Source of the DNA: Hippopus hippopus
Taxonomy: Eukaryota > Mollusca > Bivalvia > Cardiida > Cardiidae
Direction of reading: 5' to 3'
Assembly: GCA_946811185.2 (NCBI GenBank)
Contig: OX328106.1
Location: 9,528,777-9,592,776 of the forward strand
Length of the DNA stretch: 64,000 bases
In this document: piece by piece, positions 31,759 to 44,577 of the stretch
How the letters are laid out: the number at the start of each line of letters is the position of its first letter
Numbering within the stretch: the stretch's first letter is position 1
Translations under genes and position numbers: made by a program
The notes under the pieces: model-generated
What the model was told of the DNA's origin: nothing
Databases searched by the model: none
What the model saw: only the letters and a program-made list of their open reading frames with translations

Positions 31759-33086
31759 AAGACAGGAATTGCAACAGACACCTTGGCCAAGAATAATCTT
31801 GACAATCTGTTATGAATGTTCGTGTTACCAGGAGACCGGGGTGTCGTACTGAATGTTCTTCAAAGAAGTATCGAACATGCAGACTTATACAATCCCACCT
31901 TTGAAGCGAAGATGTTTACGTTTAGACTTGGGGAAAAGTGCAGATCTGTTTTGTCATCCAGAGATTTATCGAATATTTGTCTTTATCCACAGAATGTGCG
32001 TTTCCTACAGATGTATTCCGACATGCCACATCGTCGTCCTCGTACGGTGGTCCATCCGGTATTCAGGATCCGTGATTGTTGTAGACGGTATTTATCGTGA
32101 AATGAATAGACAAATTAAAAGCAGACGCTACACAATACATAAGCGAAGTACGGAACAATTTTAATCAGATGAGAGCAGGGGTGTGCCGTTTGGAGTTCGT
32201 AGTTTGCTTACCCGATTGTCTTTGTTGTGTTGAAGGCAAAGAACTAATAAACCAAAGCAATGTTTATGCATTGTTACAAGAGCACGCAATGCTAGCACCT
32301 TTTGATAACTCGGGAAACGTTGTTGGTTGTATCAGAGAAGTTGGTCTCTACCTTTGCGATAGACTTATGGATATATATAGAACAGCCCATTTTGCAATCA
32401 GTCAAGGACTTATTCGGTGAATTTAGGAATTGGACTTTCGTCCCCCTCTCGCTCATTAACAGATCAAAATGGTTTTCTTTGTTTGGAGGATAGTTCATCG
32501 TGCTGTCTTAATGAAACTTCATCTCCTCCATTGAGTATCTACACACAGAATGTGACAGTGCAAGGACAAATTAAGAGATTGTTTGGGCCATACAACTACA
32601 TCAATTCTAGTCAGGTCGTGTCCGGAGGGCGCAATAATCATGTGTCTTCTAGAGGATTTGTATTCGACCGGAAATGTGTTTTTGCGTTTTCCCGACTTTT
32701 TGTTGTCGATGAAGAAAGCTTCTGGAAATCAAAATTAAAGAATTGTTGGAGGAATAAATTCGAAGGACCTTGATGGAAAGATTGTTGGTTGCAAGAAATA
32801 CAAGTGGCCAATAGTATTTGGATGTATAAAGAGCATGTTAAAAGGAGACACGAAAAGGCTAGTGACCATGTGCATCGAAGGAATACGTTCTTCTGATCTT
32901 GGATTTTTCCCTGCAGTTCGATTCTTTGATCAAAATAGGAATTGGAGTTATACCTATGGAGTGTGGGTTTTGATGGACGGAGAATCTGGTCAAGGGACAT
33001 TCGAGAACGAGGCGAACAGCCTTCATGGATTGCTATTGCTGGAGTTAGAACGATAGAAGATATGTCACACGAGCCACTATCAAAAT
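31759..33086 (+). other. Phase-switching coding block (units 5/6)
   Basis: As 5730-7057: open stretches 31816-32100, 32169-32420, 32417-32773 and 32835-33056. Confidence 0.45.
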
Positions 33087-33722
33087 ATGGTGTTTCCATG
33101 GCTTAAAGATGTACTTGAGAAGATAGCAGAGAAGAAACTGGGCCAGAATGAGAAGGTGTTAGTACTAACCTTTGTCAGTAGTGTAGCTTTGATTATGAAT
33201 GGGAAATATGTAGACTACAATAACATCAGTAGGTTGGAACCAAAGCTACCCATTACACAGTTCACACTTCGATTGCTTGAGGTCCAGTGTAAGTTTAGAC
33301 TTGGTAATGTGAATACCATTCGACTGCTAAAGTTGCACCCATCAATTCCCCACAAACTGACACAGGTCGAGAAGAACAAAAGACAGAAGGTGGACCAAGA
33401 AACTGTTCAACAAAGGGAAAGTACCCGGGAAATGATCAGAGACGATAACGAACTGGTAGGACTAGAAACGATAGCCGAAGAAACAGAAAATGTGGGTAAT
33501 TCAAAGATAGGAAAGAGCAGACATGTACCCACTAATGCATGTATAATCAAATCAGCCTGGAGTGAAGGCGAAGTGGAAATATTGAAAGAAGTAATGGGTC
33601 AAAAGAAAGGAGGTCGAGTTGAGAGGTACAGGTTGTATCAGAATATGTGTCAGGAAAAGGGTATACCCGATACGTCGGAAAAGGCTTTTATTGTCAAGAT
33701 GAACAGATTTGAAAAACAATAG
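33087..33722 (+). CDS. 211-aa Myb/SANT-like protein (unit 6)
   Basis: Majority protein version; see 548-1183. Confidence 0.55.
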   Translation: MVFPWLKDVLEKIAEKKLGQNEKVLVLTFVSSVALIMNGKYVDYNNISRLEPKLPITQFTLRLLEVQCKFRLGNVNTIRLLKLHPSIPHKLTQVEKNKRQKVDQETVQQRESTREMIRDDNELVGLETIAEETENVGNSKIGKSRHVPTNACIIKSAWSEGEVEILKEVMGQKKGGRVERYRLYQNMCQEKGIPDTSEKAFIVKMNRFEKQ

Positions 33723-33789
33723 AAGTAATCGTACTGAATTAATGATTTAATAGAATTTGCGTTGAGGTACTGAAAAGAGTAGAAACAAT

Positions 33790-34330
33790 GAGCCTCTGAC
33801 CTCAAAGAATAGTGAGTCTCTGACCTCAAAGACACTCAGATTAAGAATTGTGATAGTGAGTCTCTGAACTCAAAGACACTCAGATAGAGTTAGTGATAGG
33901 GAACCTCTGAGCTGAAAGACACTCAGATTAACAAAAGTGATAGTGATCCTCTGACCTCATAGACACTCAGATTAAGAATAGTGAGCCTCTGACCTCAAAA
34001 ACACTCAGAATAAGAATAGTGAGCCTCTGACCTCAAAGACACTCAAATTAAGAATAATGAGCCTCTGACCTCAAAGAAACACAGATAAAGAATAGTGATA
34101 GTGAACCTCTAAGCTGAAAGACACTCAGATTAACAAAAGTGATAGTGAGCCTCTGACCTCATAGACACTCAGATTAAGAATAGTAAGCCTCTGACCTCAA
34201 AAACACTCAGAATAAGAATAGTGAGCCTCTGACCTCAAAGACACTCAAATTAAGAATAGTGAAGCTCTGACCTCAAAGACACTCAGATTAGGAATTGTGA
34301 TAGTGAACCACTGAACTCAAAGACACTCAT
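33790..34330 (+). repeat. Minisatellite, 541 bp, four subunits fewer (unit 6)
   Basis: Net loss of 164 bases, equal to two 38- and two 44-base subunits, offset by two single-base insertions. Carries GAGTTAG, CACTCAGATTAAC and GTGATCCTCTG (as unit 3), CACTCAGATTAGG near the end (as unit 9), and a private AGTAAGCCTC near 34183. Confidence 0.95.
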
Positions 34331-36415
34331 ACTACATCGAGTTCGAGGCAATTAATTGAAAGGCCTATTACAACATAAAAGCCAAACCTAGCGACAATGA
34401 GTCGGGTGGCGCCCGATGAAACCCCTGCCCATGAGCAGCTAATATGTTTAAAAACTGGGGGACTAGGTGCCAGGCGTAAATCATTACGAGAGTTCAAAAT
34501 TAAATTTTGAAAGCACTATTTTATTTTCTGCAATAAAATATAGACCCTTAAACAGACGATGTTTGCCGAAAGCATTCTATATATACATTAAAAACACCGT
34601 TCTTAGTTATGGATTGTTCGCTTGTAGCTCGTCTCAATCTGCACCGATTGATCTGATCCTTATGTTAGTTTATAGAAGACATCCTGGGCTTCATTGCAGG
34701 CACCTCAATTTTTTTTTTTTTTTCTGCTATAAATTGTGACGTCGTAATAGAAGATGTTCCTCTGAGGAATCAAGAGTTTTTTAAAGAAAAACTTAGAAAT
34801 TTAAGGACTACCGGACTGTAGAACAGCTCATGCTGCGCTGGTCGAGCCGATCTTGGGTCATATTAAAGAGCTCCTTCGGGTCTACATGTTGGTTTCATCT
34901 GTTGAATTCTTACGATACATGCAGACGCGAATACGGACGATGTTTGTGTAAAGAAATCAGGGAAATAACAAAATCTTCTGGAAATCGCCATAGATGAATT
35001 GCAGCTCATCTTACTTGCGGTTGCAATTATTTTAAGAATTAGCCAATGTTATCCAAACTTATAGCCCACAGTGTGCCCTTTATTTTGAGACTAAAATTGG
35101 CTCAATCAGTGAAGTCTGAGATGAGCTACAGGCTGTTAATCCGTAAAAGTTCTATAATTTTTCTTTGAAATACAGGAATTCGTCTAGAAACATCGTCTTT
35201 TATGGCGTCTGTATTTATTGTAGAAACATAAAGACAGTGTGTAACTTGTAGCCATGAATGTCCCCTTTTAAATAAGACCATGATCGACTAAGTGGGTGCA
35301 GATTGTGATGAGCTACAATAGAGCAATCAATAACAAATAAAAGCTTTTTTACCGCGTAAGAAGAAATCTGGAAAATTATTGATTTTCTTTGTAATATCTC
35401 CGGTCCTCCTTGACAGAAATATACCGTGTTTGGTATCGTTGGAAAGCATTTTTAATCCTCTATAACCCGCAACATAAATGAATTGTAAGAGCTGCTTTAT
35501 AACGAAAATCTCGACGTCATTACAGACTGTGAAGTATACATTACCAAAGAAATTGTGCTACTGATGGTTTTTATTCTCTTTCTTCATGCATTGTCTGTCC
35601 GTAAATCACTTTGATTGCTCACCTCAAATAGAGGACTCGCTGACCTCATGTACTGGCCATGGCTAATTAGGGTTAGGGTTGGGTAAAGGCTTATGTTTAA
35701 GGATAGGGTTAGGTTTTAGGCTTAGGTTTACAATCATAGTGCGACAGGGTCACTGAGATCAGTTGGGAGAATCCGACTTTTGAACACTATCTACAATCTA
35801 TTAAGTTCACGGAGCGGACAGGGTCCCAAAAAGTCTCGGTGTTCCTAGACTCAATGATGAGTTTCCCTCAGATTGGTTTCAAAGATTATGGTGGGGGGAA
35901 TTTTTATCTCAGGTTACTGTTAAGATATTCTCTTTCTTCATGCATTGTTTATCTGTATATCACTTTGATTCCTCTCCCCAAATAGAGGACTCGCTGACCT
36001 TATGTACTAACCATGGTTAATTAAGGTTAGCTTAGGGCTTATGGTTAGGGTTAGGTTTCGGGTTTAGGGTTAGGGTTAGGGTTTAGGCTTAAAACGATGT
36101 ATGAGACACTTGAGATGAGACAAAATGAATATGATTGGCTGCCGAAGTCACGTGTCAGAAAAACTTTACCTCTACCCTGTCCCTGTCCTTTGCCCTTACC
36201 CTAATCTTCAAGATGCGTTGGTGACATGTGCAAAATATTAGTGGGCAAACCCACGTGGCCATTTAGTCGCCATTTTGTAAAACTGTGGAATATTTCAAGA
36301 AAATAATACGATAATGGAATGCTTTGACTGATAATCGTGTTTTTTTTTTTTTTTTTTTTTCATGTTTGAGACATAGTTACTGTTCAGTTGTTCATTTTGG
36401 AAATAGGACTTGAAG
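34331..36415. other. Spacer, telomere-like cassette and promoter region (unit 6)
   Basis: Homologue of 1954-4035: cassette 35572-36091, candidate promoter 36134-36277. Has the longest first T run (15). No gene seen. Confidence 0.8.
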
Positions 36416-37576
36416 GTGAGAAGTATTTTTCTTCTTTTATTTAAACTTTTCCTCTTCTGTTTGTGCAATGACTACATATTTACAGCACCGACCTAAGCAT
36501 CCGGCATAGTTGATGTTGTAATAGCCTAGGTAATTATCAATCTTTAAATGTTTCCACACCATTGATTTAGTCATTGTCACTACCACTTCCCCTGCTCCGT
36601 GCTCTTTCCCTGACAATTCCCCTGTCCCTTCCCTCCCCCATCCCATTCCATGCCCCTTCTCCTGTCTCTACCTTTGCTCCTCCCCTTCCCCTTCCCCTGT
36701 CCCATTCCTTCCCCTTCACTCGCCTTCCCCAAGTGTTCCCCTGCCTTCCACCGCCTTCCATAAGTGTTCCACTGCCTTCCCCCGCCTTCCCCAAGTCACT
36801 TTATTTTATTTTATTTCATTTTTTTTTTTTTTTTTTTGCCTTTCCCTGCCTTCCCCAAGTGTTCCCCTGCCTTTCCCTTTCTTCCCCAAGCAAATGTTTG
36901 CCTTCCCCCGCCTACCCCGAGTGTTACCCTGCCTTCCCCGCCTTCTCCAAGTCATTTGTTGCCTTCCTCCGCCTTCCCCAAGTGTTCCTCTGCCTTGTTC
37001 CGCTTTCCCCAAGTCATTTCTTGACTTCCCCGCCCTCCCAAAGTCAACTATTGCCTCCCCCTTCTTCCCCAAGTGTTCCCCTGCCTTCCCCTATTCCACT
37101 TTTGCCTTCCCCAAGTGGAAAAATTCCCCCGTCCTTTCCCCTGTCCCTGACCTGTCGCTGTCTTTTTCCCTTCCCCTGTAACTGTGTCTTCCTTTGCCCC
37201 TGACCCTGTCTCTTCCTCTTCCCCTTCCCCTGACCTTGTCTCTTCCCTTACCTCTGACCCTGTCCCTTCCCTTGCACCTTGACCCTGTCCCTTTCCCTGG
37301 CCCTGCCAATTGTTCTGCATTGTTCTCCTGCCTTCTGCAAAGCTTAACAAATTGGTTGTTTTTAATTTCTCTACCACCAAAATGTTCACATGCCTTTTTT
37401 TTAACTTTTCCAATCATTCCTCTGTCTCAACAAGCTGCTCTTGTTTTTTCCTTGCCTACTCTCGCATTCTTTAACTTTCCCAATGCCTTATCCATATGTT
37501 CCTCTATTTTCTCTTGCATTCCCGAAACATCATCAACTTTCCCGTGTGTACCTAAGCAATAGTATATATATTTCAG
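36416..37576 (+). other. Presumed 5' UTR intron with pyrimidine tract (unit 6)
   Basis: Same splice-like sites; pyrimidine tract 36581-37543. Confidence 0.4.
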
Positions 37577-37579
37577 AAG

Positions 37580-38107
37580 ATGGCCTCTGAAAACGACAGT
37601 GATGAGGAAGAGTTCTTGTTGACTGACACAGCTTTAGAAAATGCTGAAAATTTTAAAGCTGCCTGGAATGGAGACGTAGGTTTCCTTAAGCGAGACAAGT
37701 ATATAGTAGTGAGAGGATCAACAATTGGTAAAGACGAGGATTGCGGTATTAATTTAATGCCTGATATTGACGGAATTAGTATTTTGTGGAAGGACATTGG
37801 AAAGGGATTGGAAATAAGTTACACGCATCTAAACTTGTCACCTAGATATAGTTATGAATTAAAGCCCATTTATTCAGTTGTTAAGAAACATTTGAAACTG
37901 ACAGATTATGACGATATTGGTATAGCTAATTTGAAATACAGTGTTGGGTATCAAGTGATGTATAGTGAAGGTTGGGACACATGGCTCATGTTTCTGCCAA
38001 AGCAAAAGCGGAATAGTCCAGACTACACGAGGTTGCTTTGCAACATGACAGAACGCAATATTGAAATTATTCGAGTAGAATTCCAGAATGGACTGAAAGA
38101 ATTATAG
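37580..38107 (+). CDS. 175-aa unknown protein (unit 6)
   Basis: Identical predicted protein to 5202-5729. Confidence 0.55.
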   Translation: MASENDSDEEEFLLTDTALENAENFKAAWNGDVGFLKRDKYIVVRGSTIGKDEDCGINLMPDIDGISILWKDIGKGLEISYTHLNLSPRYSYELKPIYSVVKKHLKLTDYDDIGIANLKYSVGYQVMYSEGWDTWLMFLPKQKRNSPDYTRLLCNMTERNIEIIRVEFQNGLKEL

Positions 38108-39435
38108 AAGACAGGAATTGCAACAGACACCTTGGCCAAGAATAATCTTGACAATCTGTTATGAATGTTCGTGTTACCAGGAGACCGGGGTGTCGTACTG
38201 AATGTTCTTCAAAGAAGTATCGAACATGCAGACTTATACAATCCCACCTTTGAAGCGAAGATGTTTACGTTTAGACTTGGGGAAAAGTGCAGATCTGTTT
38301 TGTCATCCAGAGATTTATCGAATATTTGTCTTTATCCACAGAATGTGCGTTTCCTACAGATGTATTCCGACATGCCACATCGTCGTCCTCGTACGGTGGT
38401 CCATCCGGTATTCAGGATCCGTGATTGTTGTAGACGGTATTTATCGTGAAATGAATAGACAAATTAAAAGCAGACGCTACACAATACATAAGCGAAGTAC
38501 GGAACAATTTTAATCAGATGAGAGCAGGGGTGTGCCGTTTGGAGTTCGTAGTTTGCTTACCCGATTGTCTTTGTTGTGTTGAAGGCAAAGAACTAATAAA
38601 CCAAAGCAATGTTTATGCATTGTTACAAGAGCACGCAATGCTAGCACCTTTTGATAACTCGGGAAACGTTGTTGGTTGTATCAGAGAAGTTGGTCTCTAC
38701 CTTTGCGATAGACTTATGGATATATATAGAACAGCCCATTTTGCAATCAGTCAAGGACTTATTCGGTGAATTTAGGAATTGGACTTTCGTCCCCCTCTCG
38801 CTCATTAACAGATCAAAATGGTTTTCTTTGTTTGGAGGATAGTTCATCGTGCTGTCTTAATGAAACTTCATCTCCTCCATTGAGTATCTACACACAGAAT
38901 GTGACAGTGCAAGTACAAATTAAGAGATTGTTTGGGCCATACAACTACATCAATTCTAGTCAGGTCGTGTCCGGAGGGCGCAATAATCATGTGTCTTCTA
39001 GAGGATTTGTATTCGACCGGAAATGTGTTTTTGCGTTTTCCCGACTTTTTGTTGTCGATGAAGAAAGCTTCTGGAAATCAAAATTAAAGAATTGTTGGAG
39101 GAATAAATTCGAAGGACCTTGATGGAAAGATTGTTGGTTGCAAGAAATACAAGTGGCCAATAGTATTTGGATGTATAAAGAGCATGTTAAAAGGAGACAC
39201 GAAAAGGCTAGTGACCATGTGCATCGAAGGAATACGTTCTTCTGATCTTGGATTTTTCCCTGCAGTTCGATTCTTTGATCAAAATAGGAATTGGAGTTAT
39301 ACCTATGGAGTGTGGGTTTTGATGGACGGAGAATCTGGTCAAGGGACATTCGAGAACGAGGCGAACAGCCTTCATGGATTGCTATTGCTGGAGTTAGAAC
39401 GATAGAAGATATGTCACACGAGCCACTATCAAAAT
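38108..39435 (+). other. Phase-switching coding block (units 6/7)
   Basis: As 5730-7057: open stretches 38165-38449, 38518-38769, 38766-39122 and 39184-39405. A G-to-T change near 38914 alters Gly to Val in the 118-codon frame; that base falls inside the intron candidate equivalent to 6388-6585. Confidence 0.45.
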
Positions 39436-40071
39436 ATGGTGTTTCCATGGCTTAAAGATGTACTTGAGAAGATAGCAGAGAAGAAACTGGGCCAGAATGA
39501 GAAGGTGTTAGTACTAACCTTTGTCAGTAGTGTAGCTTTGATTATGAATGGGAAATATGTAGACTACAATAACATCAGTAGGTTGGAACCAAAGCTACCC
39601 ATTACACAGTTCACACTTCGATTGCTTGAGGTCCAGTGTAAGTTTAGACTTGGTAATGTGAATACCATTCGACTGCTAAAGTTGCACCCATCAATTCACC
39701 ACAAACTGACACAGGTCGAGAAGAACAAAAGACAGAAGGTGGACCAAGAAACTGTTCAACAAAGGGAAAGTACCCGGGAAATGATCAGAGACGATAACGA
39801 ACTGGTAGGACTAGAAACGATAGCCGAAGAAACAGAAAATGTGGGTAATTCAAAGATAGGAAAGAGCAGACATGTACCCACTAATGCATGTATAATCAAA
39901 TCAGCCTGGAGTGAAGGCGAAGTGGAAATATTGAAAGAAGTAATGGGTCAAAAGAAAGGAGGTCGAATTGAGAGGTACAGGTTGTATCAGAATATGTGTC
40001 AGGAAAAGGGTATACCCGATACGTCGGAAAAGGCTTTTATTGTCAAGATGAACAGATTTGAAAAACAATAG
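39436..40071 (+). CDS. 211-aa Myb/SANT-like protein, P88H and V178I (unit 7)
   Basis: As 548-1183 but with His88 and Ile178. Val178Ile is conservative and lies inside the Myb-like segment between helices 1 and 2; Pro88His lies at the end of the N-terminal region. Confidence 0.55.
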   Translation: MVFPWLKDVLEKIAEKKLGQNEKVLVLTFVSSVALIMNGKYVDYNNISRLEPKLPITQFTLRLLEVQCKFRLGNVNTIRLLKLHPSIHHKLTQVEKNKRQKVDQETVQQRESTREMIRDDNELVGLETIAEETENVGNSKIGKSRHVPTNACIIKSAWSEGEVEILKEVMGQKKGGRIERYRLYQNMCQEKGIPDTSEKAFIVKMNRFEKQ

Positions 40072-40138
40072 AATTAATCGTACTGAATTAATGATTTAAT
40101 AGAATTTGCGTTGAGGTACTGAAAAGAGTAGAAACAAT

Positions 40139-40803
40139 GAGCCTCTGACCTCAAAGAATAGTGAGTCTCTGACCTCAAAGACACTCAGATTAAGAATTGT
40201 GATAGTGAGTCTCTGAACTCAAAGACACTCAGATAGAGTAGTGATAGGGAACCTCTGAGCTGAAAGACACTTAGATTAACAAAAGTGATAGTGAGCCTCT
40301 GACCTCATAGACACTCAGATTAAGAATAGTGAGCCTCTGACCTCAAAAACACTCAGAATAAGAATAGTGAGCCTCTGACCTCAAAGAAACACAGATAAAG
40401 AATAGTGATAGTGAACCTCTAAGCTGAAAGACACTCAGATTAACAAAAGTGATAGTGAGCCTCTGACCTCATAGACACTCAGAATAAGAATAGTGAGCCT
40501 CTGACCTCAAAGACACTCAAATTAAGAATAATGAGCCTCTGACCTCAAAGAAACACAGATAAAGAATAGTAATAGTGAACCTCTAAGCTGAAAGACACTC
40601 AGATTAACAAAAGTGATAGTGAGCCTCTGACCTCATAGACACTCAGATTAGGAATAGTGAGCCTCTGACCTCAAAAACACTCAGAATAAGAATAGTGAGC
40701 CTCTGACCTCAAAGACACTCAAATTAAGAATAGTGAAGCTCTGACCTCAAAGACACTCAATTAGGAATTGTGATAGTGAACCACTGAACTCAAAGACACT
40801 CAT
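40139..40803 (+). repeat. Minisatellite, 665 bp, one subunit fewer (unit 7)
   Basis: Lacks one 38-base subunit (the GACACTCAAATTAAGAATAAT type before the first AAACACAG subunit). Unit 8 has the same loss. A private AGTAATAGTG occurs near 40568. Confidence 0.95.
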
Positions 40804-42884
40804 ACTACATCGAGTTCGAGGCAATTAATTGAAAGGCCTATTACAACATAAAAGCCAAACCTAGCGACAATGAGTCGGGTGGCGCCCGATGAAACCCCTG
40901 CCCATGAGCAGCTAATATGTTTAAAAACTGGGGGACTAGGTGCCAGGCGTAAATCATTACGAGAGTTCAAAATTAAATTTTGAAAGCACTATTTTATTTT
41001 CTGCAATAAAATATAGACCCTTAAACAGACGATGTTTGCCGAAAGCATTCTATATATACATTAAAAACACCGTTCTTAGTTATGGATTGTTCGCTTGTAG
41101 CTCGTCTCAATCTGCACCGATTGATCTGATCCTTATGTTAGTTTATAGAAGACATCCTGGGCTTCATTGCAGGCACCTCAATTTTTTTTTTTTCTGCTAT
41201 AAATTGTGACGTCGTAATAGAAGATGTTCCTCTGAGGAATCAAGAGTTTTTTAAAGAAAAACTTAGAAATTTAAGGACTACCGGACTGTAGAACAGCTCA
41301 TGCTGCGCTGGTCGAGCCGATCTTGGGTCATATTAAAGAGCTCCTTCGGGTCTACATGTTGGTTTCATCTGTTGAATTCTTACGATACATGCAGACGTGA
41401 ATACGGACGATGTTTGTGTAAAGAAATCAGGGAAATAACAAAATCTTCTGGAAATCGCCATAGATGAATTGCAGCTCATCTTACTTGCGGTTGCAATTAT
41501 TTTAAGAATTAGCCAATGTTATCCAAACTTATAGCCCACAGTGTGCCCTTTATTTTGAGACTAAAATTGGCTCAATCAGTGAAGTCTGAGATGAGCTACA
41601 GGCTGTTAATCCGTAAAAGTTCTATAATTTTTCTTTGAAATACAGGAATTCGTCTAGAAACATCGTCTTTTATGGCGTCTGTATTTATTGTAGAAACATA
41701 AAGACAGTGTGTAACTTGTAGCCATGAATGTCCCCTTTTAAATAAGACCATGATCGACTAAGTGGGTGCAGATTGTGATGAGCTACAATAGAGCAATCAA
41801 TAACAAATAAAAGCTTTTTTACCGCGTAAGAAGAAATCTGGAAAATTATTGATTTTCTTTGTAATATCTCCGGTCCTCCTTGACAGAAATATACCGTGTT
41901 TGGTATCGTTGGAAAGCATTTTTAATCCTCTATAACCCGCAACATAAATGAATTGTAAGAGCTGCTTTATAACGAAAATCTCGACGTCATTACAGACTGT
42001 GAAGTATACATTACCAAAGAAATTGTGCTACCGATGGTTTTTATTCTCTTTCTTCATGCATTGTCTGTCCGTAAATCACTTTGATTGCTCACCTCAAATA
42101 GAGGACTCGCTGACCTCATGTACTGGCCATGGCTAATTAGGGTTAGGGTTGGGTAAAGGCTTATGTTTAAGGATAGGGTTAGGTTTTAGGCTTAGGTTTA
42201 CAATCATAGTGCGACAGGGTCACTGAGATCAGTTGGGAGAATCCGACTTTTGAACACTATCTACAATCTATTAAGTTCACGGAGCGGACAGGGTCCCAAA
42301 AAGTCTCGGTGTTCCTAGACTCAATGATGAGTTTCCCTCAGATTGGTTTCAAAGATTATGGTGGGGGGAATTTTTATCTCAGGTTACTGTTAAGATATTC
42401 TCTTTCTTCATGCATTGTTTATCTGTATATCACTTTGATTCCTCTCCCCAAATAGAGGACTCGCTGACCTTATGTACTAACCATGGTTAATTAAGGTTAG
42501 CTTAGGGCTTATGGTTAGGGTTAGGTTTCGGGTTTAGGGTTAGGGTTAGGGTTTAGGCTTAAAACGATGTATGAGACACTTGAGATGAGACAAAATGAAT
42601 ATGATTGGCTGCCGAAGTCACGTGTCAGAAAAACTTTACCTCTACCCTGTCCCTGTCCTTTGCCCTTACCCTAATCTTCAAGATGCGTTGGTGACATGTG
42701 CAAAATATTAGTGGGCAAACCCACGTGGCCATTTAGTCGCCATTTTGTAAAACTGTGGAATATTTCAAGAAAATAATACGATAATGGAATGCTTTGACTG
42801 ATAATCGTGTTTTTTTTTTTTTTTTTTTTCATGTTTGAGACATAGTTACTGTTCAGTTGTTCATTTTGGAAATAGGACTTGAAG
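40804..42884. other. Spacer, telomere-like cassette and promoter region (unit 7)
   Basis: Homologue of 1954-4035: cassette 42042-42561, candidate promoter 42604-42747. A 62-codon frame at 41948-42136 opens only because of a T-to-C change near 42032, so it is not a gene. Confidence 0.8.
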
Positions 42885-44046
42885 GTGAGAAGTATTTTTC
42901 TTCTTTTATTTAAACTTTTCCTCTTCCGTTTGTGCAATGACTACATATTTACAGCACCGACCTAAGCATCCGGCATAGTTGATGTTGTAATAGCCTAGGT
43001 AATTATCAATCTTTAAATGTTTCCACACCATTGATTTAGTCATTGTCACTACCACTTCCCCTGCTCCGTGCTCTTTCCCTGACAATTCCCCTGTCCCTTC
43101 CCTCCCCCATCCCATTCCATGCCCCTTCTCCTGTCTCTACCTTTGCTCCTCCCCTTCCCCTTCCCCTGTCCCATTCCTTCCCCTTCACTCGCCTTCCCCA
43201 AGTGTTCCCCTGCCTTCCACCGCCTTCCATAAGTGTTCCACTGCCTTCCCCCGCCTTCCCCAAGTCACTTTATTTTATTTTATTTCATTTTTTTTTTTTT
43301 TTTTTTTGCCTTTCCCTGCCTTCCCCAAGTGTTCCCCTGCCTTTCCCTTTCTTCCCCAAGCAAATGTTTGCCTTCCCCCGCCTACCCCGAGTGTTACCCT
43401 GCCTTCCCCGCCTTCTCCAAGTCATTTGTTGCCTTCCTCCGCCTTCCCCAAGTGTTCCTCTGCCTTGTTCCGCTTTCCCCAAGTCATTTCTTGACTTCCC
43501 CGCCCTCCCAAAGTCAACTATTGCCTCCCCCTTCTTCCCCAAGTGTTCCCCTGCCTTCCCCTATTCCACTTTTGCCTTCCCCAAGTGGAAAAATTCCCCC
43601 GTCCTTTCCCCTGTCCCTGACCTGTCGCTGTCTTTTTCCCTTCCCCTGTAACTGTGTCTTCCTTTGCCCCTGACCCTGTCTCTTCCTCTTCCCCTTCCCC
43701 TGACCTTGTCTCTTCCCTTACCTCTGACCCTGTCCCTTCCCTTGCACCTTGACCCTGTCCCTTTCCCTGGCCCTGCCAATTGTTCTGCATTGTTCTCCTG
43801 CCTTCTGCAAAGCTTAACAAATTGGTTGTTTTTAATTTCTCTACCACCAAAATGTTCACATGCCTTTTTTTTAACTTTTCCAATCATTCCTCTGTCTCAA
43901 CAAGCTGCTCTTGTTTTTTCCTTGCCTACTCTCGCATTCTTTAACTTTCCCAATGCCTTATCCATATGTTCCTCTATTTTCTCTTGCATTCCCGAAACAT
44001 CATCAACTTTCCCGTGTGTACCTAAGCAATAGTATATATATTTCAG
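42885..44046 (+). other. Presumed 5' UTR intron with pyrimidine tract (unit 7)
   Basis: Same splice-like sites; pyrimidine tract 43050-44013. Confidence 0.4.
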
Positions 44047-44049
44047 AAG

Positions 44050-44577
44050 ATGGCCTCTGAAAACGACAGTGATGAGGAAGAGTTCTTGTTGACTGACACA
44101 GCTTTAGAAAATGCTGAAAATTTTAAAGCTGCCTGGAATGGAGACGTAGGTTTCCTTAAGCGAGACAAGTATATAGTAGTGAGAGGATCAACAATTGGTA
44201 AAGACGAGGATTGCGGTATTAATTTAATGCCTGATATTGACGGAATTAGTATTTTGTGGAAGGACATTGGAAAGGGATTGGAAATAAGTTACACGCATCT
44301 AAACTTGTCACCTAGATATAGTTATGAATTAAAGCCCATTTATTCAGTTGTTAAGAAACATTTGAAACTGACAGATTATGACGATATTGGTATAGCTAAT
44401 TTGAAATACAGTGTTGGGTATCAAGTGATGTATAGTGAAGGTTGGGACACATGGCTCATGTTTCTGCCAAAGCAAAAGCGGAATAGTCCAGACTACACGA
44501 GGTTGCTTTGCAACATGACAGAACGCAATATTGAAATTATTCGAGTAGAATTCCAGAATGGACTGAAAGAATTATAG
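44050..44577 (+). CDS. 175-aa unknown protein (unit 7)
   Basis: Identical predicted protein to 5202-5729, although this unit has several changes elsewhere. Confidence 0.55.
   Translation: MASENDSDEEEFLLTDTALENAENFKAAWNGDVGFLKRDKYIVVRGSTIGKDEDCGINLMPDIDGISILWKDIGKGLEISYTHLNLSPRYSYELKPIYSVVKKHLKLTDYDDIGIANLKYSVGYQVMYSEGWDTWLMFLPKQKRNSPDYTRLLCNMTERNIEIIRVEFQNGLKEL

Larger units (their letters stand above)
26033..32539 (+). repeat. Macrosatellite unit 5 (6507 bp)
   Basis: Direct tandem copy. The private difference noted is Lys16 to Glu in the 211-codon ORF. Confidence 0.98.
32540..38888 (+). repeat. Macrosatellite unit 6 (6349 bp, short minisatellite)
   Basis: Direct tandem copy, about 160 bases shorter than the majority, almost entirely from loss of minisatellite subunits. 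It carries the unit 3/6/9 minisatellite variants and an ACGCGAAT variant (34928) shared with unit 9. Confidence 0.98.
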